Shown piece after piece: positions 13,433 to 14,842 of a stretch of DNA of 14,842 nucleotides. A model generated the notes under the pieces. The model was given only the letters and a program-made list of their open reading frames with translations, was not told the origin of the DNA and made no database searches. The stretch spans positions 1-14,842 of the forward strand of contig DJOI01000040.1 in the NCBI GenBank assembly GCA_002439605.1. The letters run 5' to 3'. Numbering within the stretch: position 1 is the stretch's first letter; the number at the start of each line of letters is the position of its first letter. Both the position numbers and the translations under genes were made by a program. This stretch comes from Candidatus Segatella mututuai (GTDB lineage Bacteria; Bacteroidota; Bacteroidia; Bacteroidales; Bacteroidaceae).

Positions 13433-14428
13433 TTATTTAACCAATGTGGCTATCTCGTTGAAAATTTGGTCTTTTCTATCGATGGTCTTCTTGCGGAACT
13501 TTCCGAATATACGAGCCAGATCGTTCTTCTTCTTTGTCAAGGCTACCTTGTCGGTAATCACCTCTTCGGCGGGCAACTTGAATCCCGTCTGTCTACCTTC
13601 CTCATATATGTAGATGATATGGTTGATTGACAAACTCACCTTGCCGTCGGTTATCTTGGCGATGAGGTTGTATTTGCATTCCGTCCTGTCGAGCGAGATG
13701 AAAGAGCTGCTGAACACGAGCCATTCGTCCATGGTGTTGGCGATGATGTGCTCGTCTTTGTTCACCAAAGCCATACGGCTGGCCTTGCTGTCTTTGCCCT
13801 GTGTCAGTCCGCTCATGTAGTCGAACACCAAGTCATACAACTGGGCTGCGTTCTTGCCTGGGGCCTCAATCTCTGTGGTAAACTCAATCTTGCCCTCTTC
13901 GTCGGTGGTGATGGCGCCTTCCAGATATTTTGGGTCTTCCTTCAGCTTCACACCGTTTACCTGTGCGGCAGGCTTCGGCGTCTCCTTCTTAGTGGCTGTA
14001 GGAATTGCCCATCCCGAACTCTGTGAGGCTGTATTGTTCGTGGCAGGAGAGACTTTTTGAGTTGTCTTGGCGGCACCGTTGGCTTCAGCGTTCAGTCGTT
14101 CTGCCTCTGCCTTCAGACGAGCTGTCTCAGCTTCAGCTTCTTTTATCTGCTGTTGTATTTTCGCAGCCTTGGCTTTTGCCTCCTCTGCCGCCTTCTTCTT
14201 AGCTTCTTCCTCAGCCTTCTTGGCTGTTTCAGCCGCCTTCTTCTTAGCCTCGTCTTCGGCTTTCTTCTTAGTGGTCTCAGCTTTTTGCTTGGCTTCCTCT
14301 ACAGCCTTCTTGGCTTCCTCAAGCTTCTTCTGTGCCTCCTCCAATTGCTGTTGAGGGGTCAAGACGCTTTGCGCTTGAATAGGCATCAAGAGCAAAAATA
14401 AAAGTATAGAAGTGAAAATTTTTTTCAT
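13433..14428 (-). CDS. Secreted coiled-coil protein with a DUF4468-like domain
   Basis: A 331-residue exported protein of unknown role. A signal peptide (1-20, MKKIFTSILLFLLLMPIQAQ) is followed by a long charged coiled coil (about 24-118). That segment is built from repeated E-E-A-K-K-K-A units and resembles a TolA-like stalk in composition. A Ser/Thr/Asn-rich hinge follows (about 120-160). The C-terminal half (about 175-300) resembles DUF4468, a TBP-like-fold domain of Bacteroidetes: IEAPGKNAAQLYDLVFDYM, LVNKDEHIIANTMDEWLVF and SFISLDRTECKYNLIAKITD. It ends with a basic KKKNDLARIFGKFRKKTIDR segment. The gene follows tRNA-Ser by 21 nt and precedes the small membrane gene by 11 nt. With no intervening promoter it probably shares the tRNA promoter. 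Family identification is from memory and moderately sure. Confidence 0.85.
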   Translation of the reverse strand: MKKIFTSILLFLLLMPIQAQSVLTPQQQLEEAQKKLEEAKKAVEEAKQKAETTKKKAEDEAKKKAAETAKKAEEEAKKKAAEEAKAKAAKIQQQIKEAEAETARLKAEAERLNAEANGAAKTTQKVSPATNNTASQSSGWAIPTATKKETPKPAAQVNGVKLKEDPKYLEGAITTDEEGKIEFTTEIEAPGKNAAQLYDLVFDYMSGLTQGKDSKASRMALVNKDEHIIANTMDEWLVFSSSFISLDRTECKYNLIAKITDGKVSLSINHIIYIYEEGRQTGFKLPAEEVITDKVALTKKKNDLARIFGKFRKKTIDRKDQIFNEIATLVK

Positions 14429-14449
14429 GATGAATTCACCTTGGGTTTG

Positions 14450-14539
14450 CGGAAGATGAGGGATTCAAACCCCCGATACCCGGAAAAGGGGTATACCGGA
14501 TTTCGAGTCCAGCGCATTCGGTCACTCTGCCAATCTTCC
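14450..14539 (-). tRNA. tRNA-Ser (anticodon CGA)
   Basis: The - strand folds as a class II tRNA of 90 nt. The acceptor is GGAAGAT/ATCTTCC (seven pairs) with discriminator G (14450), the D arm is GCAG...TGC, and the anticodon stem is CTGGA/TCCGG with loop CTCGAAA. The anticodon CGA is at 14505-14503. The long variable arm TATACCC/GGGTAT and the T arm GGGGG/CCCTC with loop TTTGAAT complete it. The long variable arm and anticodon make it serine, reading UCG. CCA is not encoded (CAA follows the discriminator). Two bases that are nearly invariant look changed together: D-loop G19 reads A, and T-loop C56 reads T, keeping a Watson-Crick tertiary pair. A consensus promoter lies just upstream (14561-14591). 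Confidence 0.97.
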
Positions 14540-14560
14540 TTTATAGTAGAAATACAATTG

Positions 14561-14591
14561 CAAAAGTAATACTTTTTTCTTGTTCCACAAA
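14561..14591 (-). promoter_or_regulatory. Bacteroidetes-type promoter for tRNA-Ser and probably the operon behind it
   Basis: On the - strand TTTG (14591-14588), a 19-nt spacer and TACTTTTG (14568-14561) match TTTG-N19-21-TAnnTTTG exactly. Transcription should start near 14555, about 15 nt before the mature tRNA end. No second promoter is seen before the porin gene cluster, so transcription may continue through DUF4468, porin, menA and the HD gene. Confidence 0.75.
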
Positions 14592-14638
14592 ATAAATGAG
14601 CTTTTTTAACACTACTTTGTCCATGGTAACTACTCTTG

Positions 14639-14663
14639 GGGAGACGGCGGTCTCCCTTTTTTT
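14639..14663 (+). terminator. Intrinsic terminator on the + strand, no gene assigned
   Basis: GGGAGAC (14639-14645) and GTCTCCC (14650-14656) form a perfect seven-pair stem with the tetraloop GGCG, followed directly by seven T residues (14657-14663). This is textbook for rho-independent termination of rightward transcripts. No + strand gene lies to the left of it in this window, so what it terminates is unclear. On the - strand it lacks a U-tract. Confidence 0.6.
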
Positions 14664-14691
14664 GTTATTTGTATTGCTGGTTGTGGATTTG

Positions 14692-14756
14692 CCTCCCGAT
14701 GAGGTGCAGACAACCTTTCCGCTACGCTTCAAGAACATCTGCGCCTCATCGGGAGG
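14692..14756. repeat. Large inverted repeat (19-pair stem)
   Basis: CCTCCCGATGAGG (14692-14704) pairs perfectly with CCTCATCGGGAGG (14744-14756). A T/G wobble and five further pairs (GCAGA 14706-14710 with TCTGC 14738-14742) extend it around a 27-nt loop. No T-run follows on either side, so it is not a typical terminator. It may be a dispersed palindromic element or part of a leader for a gene outside the window. The remaining bases 14757-14842 show no gene I can support: only a 17-codon - strand frame (ATG GGT AAG ...) and AT-rich sequence. Confidence 0.6.
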
Positions 14757-14842
14757 GCTACTCTCTATATGTAAAACTGTGCACTTCTATCTTGAATGTT
14801 TAAAATTTTCTTACCCATATTTACTTACAAAATATTGTCTCA

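Noticed and set aside
14762..14842. 17-codon - strand frame (MGKKILNIQDRSAQFYI) or a C-terminal fragment ending VSKYG as a gene
   Set aside because: Too short, no ribosome site, and the window edge prevents testing; a leader peptide before the palindrome is possible but unsupported.
1..14842. CRISPR array, prophage, toxin-antitoxin or defence system
   Set aside because: No regularly spaced repeats and no recognisable genes of these kinds; apart from the intron, the genes are housekeeping or envelope genes.

Overview
The window looks like a chromosomal segment of a Bacteroidales bacterium, most likely Prevotella or a close relative. The support is: three promoters of the Bacteroidetes type (TTTG, about 20 nt, TAnnTTTG); a fused HAD phosphatase/dehydratase HisB; a Bacteroidetes-type putative porin; a DUF4468-like protein; a tRNA gene without encoded CCA; and few Shine-Dalgarno sequences. 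No database search was possible, so family names rest on motifs I can see and recognise.

Layout. Bases 1 to about 1155 on the + strand hold a decayed group II intron: ribozyme sequence, then a reverse transcriptase/maturase gene broken by stops, a frameshift and large internal deletions, then domains V and VI. All protein genes after that lie on the - strand and are read from high to low coordinates. Promoters and spacing suggest three transcription units.

Unit A starts at a promoter at 14561-14591 and contains tRNA-Ser(CGA), a secreted coiled-coil/DUF4468-like protein, a small two-helix membrane protein, an outer-membrane porin, menA and an HD-domain phosphohydrolase. Unit B starts at a promoter at 8953-8960 and contains dsbD, a His-rich CobW-type metallochaperone GTPase, a GNAT acetyltransferase, a TrmH/SpoU RNA methyltransferase, a six-helix membrane protein and hisB. 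Unit C starts at a very good promoter at 2064-2095, runs through about 200 nt of apparently structured non-coding RNA (1852-2057) and is followed by ribE (riboflavin synthase).

Functionally, unit A serves the cell envelope and menaquinone synthesis. Unit B combines envelope thiol reduction (DsbD) with metal handling (CobW), RNA modification and histidine synthesis. Unit C makes riboflavin. The genes are mostly housekeeping. The items most worth following up are the unannotated structured RNA between hisB and ribE, the intron that appears dead at both protein and ribozyme level, an apparent A19-U56 swap in tRNA-Ser, the His-rich CobW protein beside dsbD, and two unexplained inverted-repeat regions (9023-9096 and 14639-14756).
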